Shown here piece by piece: positions 1 to 5,770 of a DNA stretch of 8,023 bases. Origin of the DNA: Pseudomonadota bacterium (GTDB lineage Bacteria > Pseudomonadota > Gammaproteobacteria > UBA5335). Below the pieces are notes generated by a model. The model was not told where the DNA came from and did no database searches. It was given only the letters and a program-made list of their open reading frames with translations. Every line of letters begins with the position of its first letter. Within the stretch, counting starts at the first letter, position 1. Position numbers and translations under genes: made by a program. The stretch lies in the NCBI GenBank assembly GCA_002862965.1, contig PKCW01000289.1:1-8023 (forward strand). The letters are read 5' to 3'.

Positions 1-211
1 GAGACTCGGATTCCATGGCGCCACCGGCACCGTCACGGGCTCGAAGTATCTGGTGTGCACGGAGAAGGCGAGCGTGCTGGTCGATTGCGGCCTGTTCCAG
101 GGCTACAAGGAGCTGCGCCTGCGCCACTGGTCGCCGCTGCCGTTCGAAGGACGGGCACTCGACGCCGTCGTGCTGACGCACGCGCACCTGGATCACAGCG
201 GCTACCTGCCG

Positions 212-226
212 CTGCTGATCCGCGTC
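212..226 (+). other. Fusion junction between hydrolase and phosphorylase segments
   Basis: Family resemblance switches inside this stretch, which reads LLIRV. In hydrolases of this kind the HSGYLPLL segment is normally followed by a basic residue-rich loop. In this phosphorylase family a segment like ILIRVERxLDxDSxGQL is expected. Both parents could therefore carry a short CTGATCCGC-like stretch here, which would serve as microhomology for a deletion or for a false assembly join. The parental sequences are not in the window, so the exact breakpoint is inferred from family memory only. Confidence 0.5.
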
Positions 227-937
227 GAGCGCCCGCTCGATTTCGACAGCGACGGCCAGCTCGCCGCGTCGGTGATCTCGAAGAAGGTCGCGGCCGGATC
301 GACGCACCTGATCGTCGACATGCCGGTCGGCACGACCGCCAAGGTGCGCACGCCCGAGGCGGCGCGCGTCCTGTCCGAGCGGCTGGTCGCGGTCGCGCAG
401 GCACTGGGACTGGACGCGCGGGTCATCGAGACCGACGGCAGCCAGCCGGTCGGGCGCGGTATCGGGCCGGCGCTGGAGGCGCGCGATGTGCTGGCCGTGC
501 TGCAGAACGATGCCGCCGATCTGCGCGGTCGCGCGCTGATGCTGGCAGGCGCGCTGCTCGAGCTGGGCGGCCGCGCGGCGGCCGGCGCCGGAGCGGCTCT
601 GGCCGCGGCCACGCTGGACGGCGGCGCCGCCTGGCGCAAGTTCCAGGCGATCTGCGAGGCGCAGGGCGGTCTGCGCACACCGCCGACGGCGACGCTGCGG
701 CGGGACTTCACAGCAGAGCGCGACGGCCGCGTCGCCGCGATCGACAACCGCCGCCTCGCACGCGCCGCCAAGCTCGCCGGCGCACCGGCGGCGCCAGCGG
801 CCGGTGCACTGATGCAGGTCCGACTCGGCGAGACGGTCGAGCGCGGACAGCCGCTGTTCACGCTGCATGCGCAAAGCCCGGGCGAGCTGAACTACGCCGC
901 CGCCTTTCTCGGCGCCGCGCCGCTGCCGGTGTCCATC

Positions 938-942
938 GGAGA
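938..942 (+). promoter_or_regulatory. Ribosome binding site for the Prs gene
   Basis: GGAGA lies 6 bases before the GTG at 949. It supports the GTG start inside the GTGA overlap over any of the upstream in-frame ATGs, which would run out of frame through the phosphorylase coding sequence. Confidence 0.7.
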
Positions 943-948
943 CGGGAC

Positions 949-1872
949 GTGACGCCGCTCGTGCTGCCCCTCAACGACGGCGACCCCACCCGGCTCGCCA
1001 CCAACCTCGCCGGACTACTCGACACGACGGCGGGAACACTGGAGACGCGGCGCTTTCCCGACGGCGAGACCTATCTGCGCGTGCACGACAGTGTGGCGGC
1101 ACGCGATGTCGTCATCGCCGGCAGCCTCGACCGTCCGGACGAGAAGCTGGTGCGCCTGTATCTACTGGCCTCGACACTGCGCGAGCTGGGCGCGCGACGC
1201 GTGATCCTGGCGGCGCCGTACCTGGCCTACATGCGTCAGGACCAGGCGTTCCATACCGGCGAAGGCGTCAGCGCGCGCCACATCGCGCGCTGGCTGTCGG
1301 GCTGCATCGACGCCCTGGTCACCGTCGACCCGCACCTGCACCGCATCCACGCGCTCGGCGAGGTGTATCGCTGCCCATCGCGCGTCGTCGCGGCCGCAGC
1401 TCCCATCGCCGAGTGGATCGCCGCGAACGTCGACGCGCCGCTGCTGCTGGGTCCGGACTCGGAGTCCGCGCAATGGGTCGCGCGAGTCGCGCGTCTCGCG
1501 CGCTGCCCGTTCGTCGTTCTTGACAAGCAGCGCCACGGCGACCGCGAGGTCGAGGTTTCAGTGCCGCAGCTCGAGCGCTGGCGCGACCGCAGCCCGGTGC
1601 TCGTCGACGACATCGTCTCGACCGCACGCACGATGATCGCGGCCGCGCACCACCTGCAAACGGCCGGCCTGCGCGCGCCGGTGTGCGTGGCAGTCCATCC
1701 GATCTTCGCCGACAGCGCCTACCACGATCTGCTGCGCGCCGGCGCCCGTCGCGTCGTCAGCTGCAACAGCATCCCCCACCCCTCCAACGTCATCGACCTG
1801 CATCCGCGCATCGCCGACGCCGTGCGCGAGCTGTTGGCGCCGACTGCATCTTCGCTCAGGAGCACTTCATGA
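949..1872 (+). CDS. prs: Ribose-phosphate pyrophosphokinase (PRPP synthetase), divergent type
   Basis: Predicted 307-residue cytosolic enzyme making 5-phosphoribosyl-1-diphosphate from ribose 5-phosphate and ATP; about the usual length for the family (~310). Visible landmarks are RFPDGET (residues 35-41), the RQD segment (96-98) in [11 protein letters not shown], the metal-binding region VDPHLHR (126-132), and the PRPP-binding loop [10 protein letters not shown] (219-228), with [14 protein letters not shown] near the end. The canonical bacterial VDLHxxQ is replaced by VDPHLHR. This places it with the divergent Prs proteins found beside thymidine-phosphorylase-like genes rather than with the housekeeping enzyme. 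The GTG start overlaps the stop of the upstream ORF (GTGA, 949-952) and has a good Shine-Dalgarno, implying translational coupling. Its TGA overlaps the ATPase start. The likely partner is the phosphorylase, which forms or consumes ribose phosphates, so Prs may have lost that partner here. Family assignment is confident; the physiological role is inferred. Confidence 0.9.
   Translation: MTPLVLPLNDGDPTRLATNLAGLLDTTAGTLETRRFPDGETYLRVHDSVAARDVVIAGSLDRPDEKLVRLYLLASTLRELGARRVILAAPYLAYMRQDQAFHTGEGVSARHIARWLSGCIDALVTVDPHLHRIHALGEVYRCPSRVVAAAAPIAEWIAANVDAPLLLGPDSESAQWVARVARLARCPFVVLDKQRHGDREVEVSVPQLERWRDRSPVLVDDIVSTARTMIAAAHHLQTAGLRAPVCVAVHPIFADSAYHDLLRAGARRVVSCNSIPHPSNVIDLHPRIADAVRELLAPTASSLRSTS
1858..1862 (+). 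promoter_or_regulatory. Ribosome binding site for the P-type ATPase
   Basis: AGGAG sits 6 bases before the ATG at 1869 and within the last codons of prs. It fixes the ATPase start at 1869. The frame is open a further 62 codons upstream, but those codons are an Arg-rich out-of-frame reading of prs. Confidence 0.75.
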
Positions 1873-4247
1873 AAACCACCACGCTGGAAGTATCCGGCCT
1901 GCTCGGCGCGATGAGCGGTCTGGGCGTCGAAAAACAGCTCAATCGCGTCCCCGGCGTCGCCGAAGCACACGTCAATGCGGTCAGCGGCAGCGCGACCGTG
2001 CGCTACGACGAAGCCAGCACCAGCGCCGCTGCGCTGGCGGACGTCATCCGTGCCTGCGGCCACCACTGCCGCGGCGAGTCGGTGCCCGAGCACGTCTGCG
2101 ATCACGAGCTACCGGCGCGCGCGGCACATGCGCACGCCACGCACGCTCACGCAGAGCACGCCCAGGCAAAGCATGCGGCGCACGAACCGGCGAAGCACGC
2201 CGTCGCGCCGGAACACGCCGGTCATGAGGGCATGCACCACGGCGGCGGCGACATGCAGGCGATGGTGCGCGACCTGCGCAACCGCTTCCTCGTCTGCCTG
2301 CTGTTCAGCGTGCCGATCTTCCTCGCCGCCCCGATGGGCATGGACTTGCCGACGCTGAAGCCGCCCCTGGGCATGAACCTGAACCTGTTCCTGTTCGTGC
2401 TGGCCAGCGGCGCAATCCTGTGGCCGGCCTGGCCGTTCGTGACCGACGCGCTGCGGGCGCTGCGCAACGGCGCGGTCAACATGTCGACGCTGGTCGTGCT
2501 GTCGGTCGGCGCCGGCTACCTCTACAGCGTCGGCGCGACCTTTCTGTTTCCGGGCCCGCAGTTCTTCGAGGCCGCAGCCGTGCTGCTGGTATTCATCCTG
2601 CTCGGCCACTGGCTGGAGATGCGCGCCCGCGCCGGTGCCTCCGAGGCGGTCAAGGCGCTGCTGAATCTGTCGCCGCCCAAGGCGGTCGTAGTGCGCGACG
2701 GCCACGAAGTCGAGGTCGCGACGGCCGAGGTGCTGCTGGGCGAGACCGTGGTCGTCCGCCCCGGCGGCAAGATTCCGGTCGACGGTGTCGTGCTCGAAGG
2801 CGAGTCGCAGGTCGACGAGTCGATGCTGACCGGCGAGTCGATGCCGGTGAAGAAGAAGCCCGGCGACACCGTCATCGGCGCGACCATCAACAAGAGCGGC
2901 GCGTTCCGCTTCAAGGCGACCAAGGTCGGTGCCGACACGGCGCTGGCGCAGATCGTCAAGCTGGTGCAGGAGGCGCAGAACTCGAAGGCGCCGGCGCAGC
3001 TGCTCGCCGACCGCGCCGCGCAGTGGCTGGTGTGGGCGGCGATCATCGTCGCGCTGCTGACCTTCGGCGTCTGGTTTTTCGTCATCGGCCAGACCGTGCT
3101 GCTGGCGATGACGCTGACCATCACCGTGCTCGTGATCGCCTGCCCCGATGCGCTGGGCCTGGCGATGCCGATGGCGGTGATGGTCGGCACCGGCGTCGGC
3201 GCGAAACACGGCATTCTGATCAAGAACGCGTCTGCGCTGGAGGAGGCGACGAAACTGAACGTCGTCATCTTCGACAAGACCGGCACGCTGACGATGGGCG
3301 AACCGCGCGTCGTCGCGGTGGTGCCCGCCGACGGCGTCACGACCGATGAGCTGCTGACGCTGGCCGCCTCGGCGGAACAATCCTCCGAGCATCCGCTGGC
3401 CAGGGCCATTCTGGAGCGCGCGAAGAACCTGCCGCTGACCCGACCCGAGGGCTTCCGCAATCACGACGGCATGGGTGCGGTCGCCACCATCGGCGGCCAG
3501 CGCGTGCTGCTCGGCAACCGCAAGCTCATGGAGTCGGAGAACGTGGGCATCAGCGAGCTGGGCGATCGCGCGCGCGAACTGCAGGGCGCCGGCCGCACCG
3601 TTGTGCACGTCGCACGCGGCAACGCGCTCGTCGGATTGATCGCGATCGCCGACGCGCCGCGGCCGACATCGAAGGCGACGATCGCGCGCCTGCACGAGCG
3701 CGGCGTCCAGGTGGCGATGCTCACCGGCGACAACCGCGGCACTGCCGAGCGCGTCGCCGCGGAGCTGGGCATCGACATCGTGCTCGCCGACGTGCTGCCG
3801 GGGCAGAAGGCCGACAAGGTCAGGGAGCTGCAGGCGCAGGGCAAGAAGGTCGGCATGGTCGGGGACGGCGTCAACGACGCACCGGCGCTGACGCAGGCCG
3901 ACGTCGGCTTTGCGATCGGCGCCGGCACCGACGTGGCGATGGAAAGCGCCGACGTGGTGCTGATGAAGAGCGACCCGCTCGACGTGGTCAAGGCGATCGA
4001 GATCTCGCGCGCGACCTACCGCAAGATGCACCAGAACCTGTGGTGGGCCGCCGGCTACAACGTCATCGCGTTTCCGCTCGCCGCCGGCGTGCTGTATCCG
4101 CTGACGCTGTCGCCGGAGATCGCCGCGCTGTCGATGTCCGGCAGCACCGTGCTGGTCGCCGTCAACGCGCTCCTGCTGAAGCGCTTGCGGCTGGCGCAGG
4201 CCGATGCGCCGGCGCCGTCCGCGCCGTCCGCCGTCGCGGCGCACTGA
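1869..4247 (+). CDS. Heavy-metal (probably copper) translocating P1B-type ATPase with CPD motif
   Basis: A 792-residue inner-membrane pump expected to export a soft metal ion using ATP. Domains in order: an HMA-like fold (residues 1-67) whose GMTCxxC loop reads GLLGAMS (10-16), so both metal-binding cysteines are absent; a His-rich linker (65-124, 16 His in 60 residues); and eight predicted membrane helices (about 139-157, 168-188, 204-227, 231-252, 385-405, 410-432, 724-745, 750-771). The actuator motif is TGES (321-324), the phosphorylation site DKTGT starts at D469, the nucleotide-domain HP is at 508-509, and the hinge is GDGVNDAP (665-672). Helix 6 carries CPD (425-427) in place of CPC or CPH. 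Helix 7 has N723-x5-GYN-x4-P and helix 8 has MSGST (756-760), a pattern like the CopB/P1B-3 group. ATGA overlap with prs; the next gene starts three bases after the stop. P-type ATPase identity is near certain. Copper as substrate rests on the copA-copB neighbours and is moderately sure. Confidence 0.95.
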   Translation: MKTTTLEVSGLLGAMSGLGVEKQLNRVPGVAEAHVNAVSGSATVRYDEASTSAAALADVIRACGHHCRGESVPEHVCDHELPARAAHAHATHAHAEHAQAKHAAHEPAKHAVAPEHAGHEGMHHGGGDMQAMVRDLRNRFLVCLLFSVPIFLAAPMGMDLPTLKPPLGMNLNLFLFVLASGAILWPAWPFVTDALRALRNGAVNMSTLVVLSVGAGYLYSVGATFLFPGPQFFEAAAVLLVFILLGHWLEMRARAGASEAVKALLNLSPPKAVVVRDGHEVEVATAEVLLGETVVVRPGGKIPVDGVVLEGESQVDESMLTGESMPVKKKPGDTVIGATINKSGAFRFKATKVGADTALAQIVKLVQEAQNSKAPAQLLADRAAQWLVWAAIIVALLTFGVWFFVIGQTVLLAMTLTITVLVIACPDALGLAMPMAVMVGTGVGAKHGILIKNASALEEATKLNVVIFDKTGTLTMGEPRVVAVVPADGVTTDELLTLAASAEQSSEHPLARAILERAKNLPLTRPEGFRNHDGMGAVATIGGQRVLLGNRKLMESENVGISELGDRARELQGAGRTVVHVARGNALVGLIAIADAPRPTSKATIARLHERGVQVAMLTGDNRGTAERVAAELGIDIVLADVLPGQKADKVRELQAQGKKVGMVGDGVNDAPALTQADVGFAIGAGTDVAMESADVVLMKSDPLDVVKAIEISRATYRKMHQNLWWAAGYNVIAFPLAAGVLYPLTLSPEIAALSMSGSTVLVAVNALLLKRLRLAQADAPAPSAPSAVAAH

Positions 4248-4249
4248 TC

Positions 4250-4744
4250 ATGTCCCGCCGATCCGCCATGTGGGTTTTCTGGCCGGCGCTGGCGCTGGTC
4301 AGCTTCGTGCTGCACTTCATCTGGGAGTACGTGCAGTGCGAGGCCTTCTTCGTACACCTGCGTGCGCCGGCGTCGATGGCCGCGATGCTGCGCGCAACGC
4401 TGGGCGATCTCGTGCTCACCGCTCTCGCCTGGCTCGGCACCGCGCTCGTGAGCTGGAACCCGCGCTGGCCGCTGCAGCGCTGGACGCCGCGCGTCTGGCT
4501 GTCGCTGCTGGGTCTGGCGCTCGCACTCAGCGTGGCGGTCGAGCTGCACGCGCTGGCGATGCACTGGTGGCGCTACACCGCGCGCGCGCCGCGACTGCCG
4601 GCGACGCCGGTCTCGCTGCTGCCGGTGCTGCAGCTGGTCCTGCTGTTTCCCCTGAGCTTCGGCCTGGCACGCGCGCTGACGCTGCGGCTGAGCGCCACCC
4701 CCAAGCCGCAACCCCTGAAAGGAGCTTCCTCATGGAATGGCTGA
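4250..4744 (+). CDS. Four-helix membrane protein of unknown function
   Basis: Predicted 164-residue integral membrane protein with hydrophobic segments at about 7-24, 51-69, 83-103 and 122-145. Notable residues are HFIWEYVQC (22-30), GDLVLT (52-57), E99-H100, HWWRY (105-109), and a Pro/Leu-rich last helix with LPVLQLVLLFP. This HFxWE...GD...E...RWxY...LLQ pattern recalls a widespread unnamed bacterial four-helix family, but I cannot give it a function. The ATG lies three bases after the ATPase stop and has no clear Shine-Dalgarno, so it probably depends on termination-reinitiation; an alternative start is Met7 (nt 4268). The last 13 bases overlap the next gene in another frame. His, Cys, Glu and Trp clusters at the membrane edge could bind metal, but this is only inference. 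Real gene: likely, given position, frame and helix pattern. Confidence 0.7.
   Translation: MSRRSAMWVFWPALALVSFVLHFIWEYVQCEAFFVHLRAPASMAAMLRATLGDLVLTALAWLGTALVSWNPRWPLQRWTPRVWLSLLGLALALSVAVELHALAMHWWRYTARAPRLPATPVSLLPVLQLVLLFPLSFGLARALTLRLSATPKPQPLKGASSWNG
4718..4724 (+). promoter_or_regulatory. Strong ribosome binding site for the 53-residue membrane protein
   Basis: AAAGGAG, 7 bases before the ATG at 4732, is the best Shine-Dalgarno in the window. It lies inside the coding end of the upstream gene and argues strongly that the short ORF is translated. Confidence 0.8.
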
Positions 4745-4893
4745 CGCAAAACTGGTTCTGGATCCTGATCTTCGTCGCGTTCATCGCGATGCACCTGTTC
4801 GGGCATGGCGGCCACGGCGGTCATGGTGGCCATGGCGGCGCAGGCCGCCGACCCCGCGACGACGACCCGCCGCCGTCCGGTCACCAGCACTGA
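4732..4893 (+). CDS. Small membrane protein with HGG repeats (DUF2933-like)
   Basis: A 53-residue protein: an aromatic/hydrophobic single membrane helix (about residues 3-24, WLTQNWFWILIFVAFIAMHLF) followed by four HGG repeats (25-36) and a charged, Pro-rich tail ending HQH. The layout matches short DUF2933-type membrane proteins often seen in copper and other metal resistance clusters. The His repeats plausibly bind metal at the membrane surface, possibly handing ions to the adjacent ATPase or oxidase; that role is inference. The strong Shine-Dalgarno and the 13-base overlap with the preceding gene support it as real. The family name comes from memory of the architecture and was not tested by search. 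Confidence 0.75.
   Translation: MEWLTQNWFWILIFVAFIAMHLFGHGGHGGHGGHGGAGRRPRDDDPPPSGHQH
4804..4839 (+). repeat. Four tandem 9-base units encoding His-Gly-Gly
   Basis: Four consecutive HGG codon triplets (units starting 4804, 4813, 4822 and 4831) with silent differences (cat/cac, ggc/ggt). The silent variation suggests the amino acid repeat is under selection rather than being a fresh slippage product. Confidence 0.9.
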
Positions 4894-4903
4894 GGCGCCC
4901 GCC

Positions 4904-5173
4904 ATGTTGAACACCAAGCTCGTGAGCTGGGCGCTGGGCCTGTTCGCCGCGATCACGTTCGTCGTCTGCGTGATCTGGGGTCTCGTCGCGCCGGAGGGCC
5001 TGCACATGAAAGCCGTGCTGGAGGCGCTGTTGCCGGCGTTCCGCTGGCTGACCTGGTGGGGCTTCCTGCTCGGCCTGGCCGAGAGCTTCCTCTACGGCGC
5101 CTACGCCGGGCTCGTCTACTGCCCGATCCACAACGCCTTGCACCGGCGCTACGGGCGGCGCGCCGATGCCTGA
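4904..5173 (+). CDS. Two-helix membrane protein, DUF5676-like
   Basis: An 89-residue protein with predicted helices at about 7-28 and 50-75 joined by a short loop (PEGLHMKAVLEALLPAFRW). Signature-like features are the N-terminal NTKLVSWALG, C22 in the first helix, and GFLLGLAESFLYGAYAGLVY in the second. These resemble the DUF5676 family of small membrane proteins that recur in metal-resistance operons; the function is unknown. I chose ATG 4904, ten bases after the preceding stop with GAGG at 4892-4895. The frame is open further upstream, but that part is an out-of-frame reading of the HGG protein. Cys22 and Cys73 could matter for metal binding, but this is speculative. Confidence 0.7.
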   Translation: MLNTKLVSWALGLFAAITFVVCVIWGLVAPEGLHMKAVLEALLPAFRWLTWWGFLLGLAESFLYGAYAGLVYCPIHNALHRRYGRRADA

Positions 5174-5258
5174 CCTGAACTCCGCTTCCGAACACTCCGC
5201 CAATGGGCCGGAGCCGCGCCGCCCATCCCTTCATTCAACCCGAGGAACCCTGCCATGA
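5166..5258 (+). CDS. Possible 30-residue coupling ORF bridging the intergenic gap
   Basis: An ATG at 5166, overlapping the end of the DUF5676-like gene by 8 bases, opens a 30-codon frame (MPDLNSASEHSANGPEP...). It stops exactly with ATGA on the next gene's start codon (5255-5258). The composition is unremarkable and it has no recognisable family. Both-end overlap is what a translational coupling peptide would show, but in GC-rich DNA an open frame this short easily occurs by chance. Listed as a low-confidence candidate. Confidence 0.15.
   Translation: MPDLNSASEHSANGPEPRRPSLHSTRGTLP
5195..5213 (+). other. Small hairpin in the only intergenic gap
   Basis: Within the 81-base gap 5174-5254, CTCCGCC (5195-5201) can pair with GGCCGGAG (5206-5213) around an AATG loop, with one bulged C. 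There is no T-tract after it, so it does not look like an intrinsic terminator. At most it is an mRNA processing or stability element. No promoter-like boxes are evident in the gap. Confidence 0.3.
5242..5246 (+). promoter_or_regulatory. Ribosome binding site for the DUF1269 gene
   Basis: GAGGA lies 8 bases before the ATG at 5255 and fixes that start. Confidence 0.7.
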
Positions 5259-5770
5259 AAACCCTGATTGCCGTGATCTACAAGCACCAGCCGGACGCTG
5301 CCGCAAAGACGCTGGATCGGCTGCGTGACCTGGAGGAGGAGTATCTGATCGACCTGGACGACGCCGTCGTCGTGCGCCGCAATGAGAAGGGCAAGCTGAC
5401 CCTGCAGCAGTCGGTCAATCTCGCTGCTTCGGGCGCGTGGGGCGGCAGCTTCTGGGGAATCCTGATCGGCCTGATCTTCGCCGGGCCGCTCGGGATGGTC
5501 GTGGGCGGCGCGGCCGGCGCCGGGATCGGCGCACTGAGCGGCTACTTCGCCGACTTCGGCATCAACGACGACTTCATCCGCGCGCTGAGCAAGGAAGTCG
5601 AGCCCTGCTGCTCGGCGCTGTTCGTGCTGGCGCGCTCGATGACCACCGACAAGGTGATCGCCGCGCTCGAAGGCACGGGCGGTCAGGTCATCAAGACTTC
5701 GCTGCCGGCCGACATCGAGGCGCGGCTGCAGCAGGCCGTGCAGACCAACGCAGCGGCCATCGCCCAATGA
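5255..5770 (+). CDS. DUF1269-type membrane-associated protein
   Basis: A 171-residue protein beginning MKTLIAVIY, with an N-terminal alpha/beta stretch (1-55) followed by a Gly/Ala-rich hydrophobic segment (about 60-98, GILIGLIFAGPLGMVVGG and on) that could form a glycine-zipper hairpin in the membrane. The C-terminal domain includes CCSALFVLARSMTTDKV (118-134). This order matches DUF1269 proteins, whose biochemical function I do not know. Such proteins occur in stress and metal-resistance neighbourhoods. Cys118-Cys119 is an adjacent pair that could be redox- or metal-active, though I cannot say whether it is conserved. The gene ends ATGA on the first possible copA start, so it is probably coupled to copA. 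Confidence 0.7.
   Translation: MKTLIAVIYKHQPDAAAKTLDRLRDLEEEYLIDLDDAVVVRRNEKGKLTLQQSVNLAASGAWGGSFWGILIGLIFAGPLGMVVGGAAGAGIGALSGYFADFGINDDFIRALSKEVEPCCSALFVLARSMTTDKVIAALEGTGGQVIKTSLPADIEARLQQAVQTNAAAIAQ

Larger units (their letters stand above)
2..952 (+). pseudogene. In-frame chimera: N-terminus of beta-CASP MBL-fold hydrolase fused to C-terminal half of thymidine/AMP phosphorylase
   Basis: The frame is open from the left edge and carries parts of two unrelated proteins. Codons 1-70 (to about nt 211) show GATGTVTGS near the N-terminus and then [14 protein letters not shown]. These mark the metal-binding start of metallo-beta-lactamase-fold RNA-processing-type (beta-CASP) hydrolases. The first visible residues, RLGFHGATG, fit a start codon one codon or so upstream; base 1 (g) could be the last base of ATG. 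From about nt 218 the protein becomes the C-terminal half of a thymidine phosphorylase/AMP phosphorylase: [32 protein letters not shown], and [20 protein letters not shown] at about nt 428-487, ending in a normal-looking phosphorylase C-terminus. Such hydrolases usually run about 450 residues and such phosphorylases about 500. Roughly 380 and 250 residues are therefore absent, including the rest of the hydrolase active site and the N-terminal half of the phosphorylase. I infer that neither activity survives. The stop overlaps the Prs start. Domain identities are fairly sure; whether this is a genomic deletion or an assembly error is open. Confidence 0.7.

Noticed and set aside
55..948. Upstream extension of the prs frame to an ATG at 55
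   Set aside because: This part is an Arg/Ala-rich out-of-frame reading of the hydrolase-phosphorylase ORF. Prs homology begins right after the GTG at 949, which has a Shine-Dalgarno.
2130..2240. His-codon-rich stretch as a DNA tandem repeat or CRISPR-like array
   Set aside because: The spacing of the cac/cat codons is irregular and the in-frame protein explains it as a His-rich linker.
2420..3349. 309-codon plus-strand frame within the ATPase gene
   Set aside because: Arg-rich shadow in the wrong frame; the overlapping frame carries the TGES and CPD motifs.
2109..4244. 711-codon open frame on the minus strand opposite the ATPase
   Set aside because: It mirrors a high-GC coding gene and has an Arg/Gln/His-rich, low-complexity translation without motifs. 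The plus-strand frame has every P-type ATPase motif.
5195..5213. Hairpin as an intrinsic terminator before the DUF1269 gene
   Set aside because: The stem is short with a bulge and lacks a T-tract, and the genes on both sides appear to be one operon.
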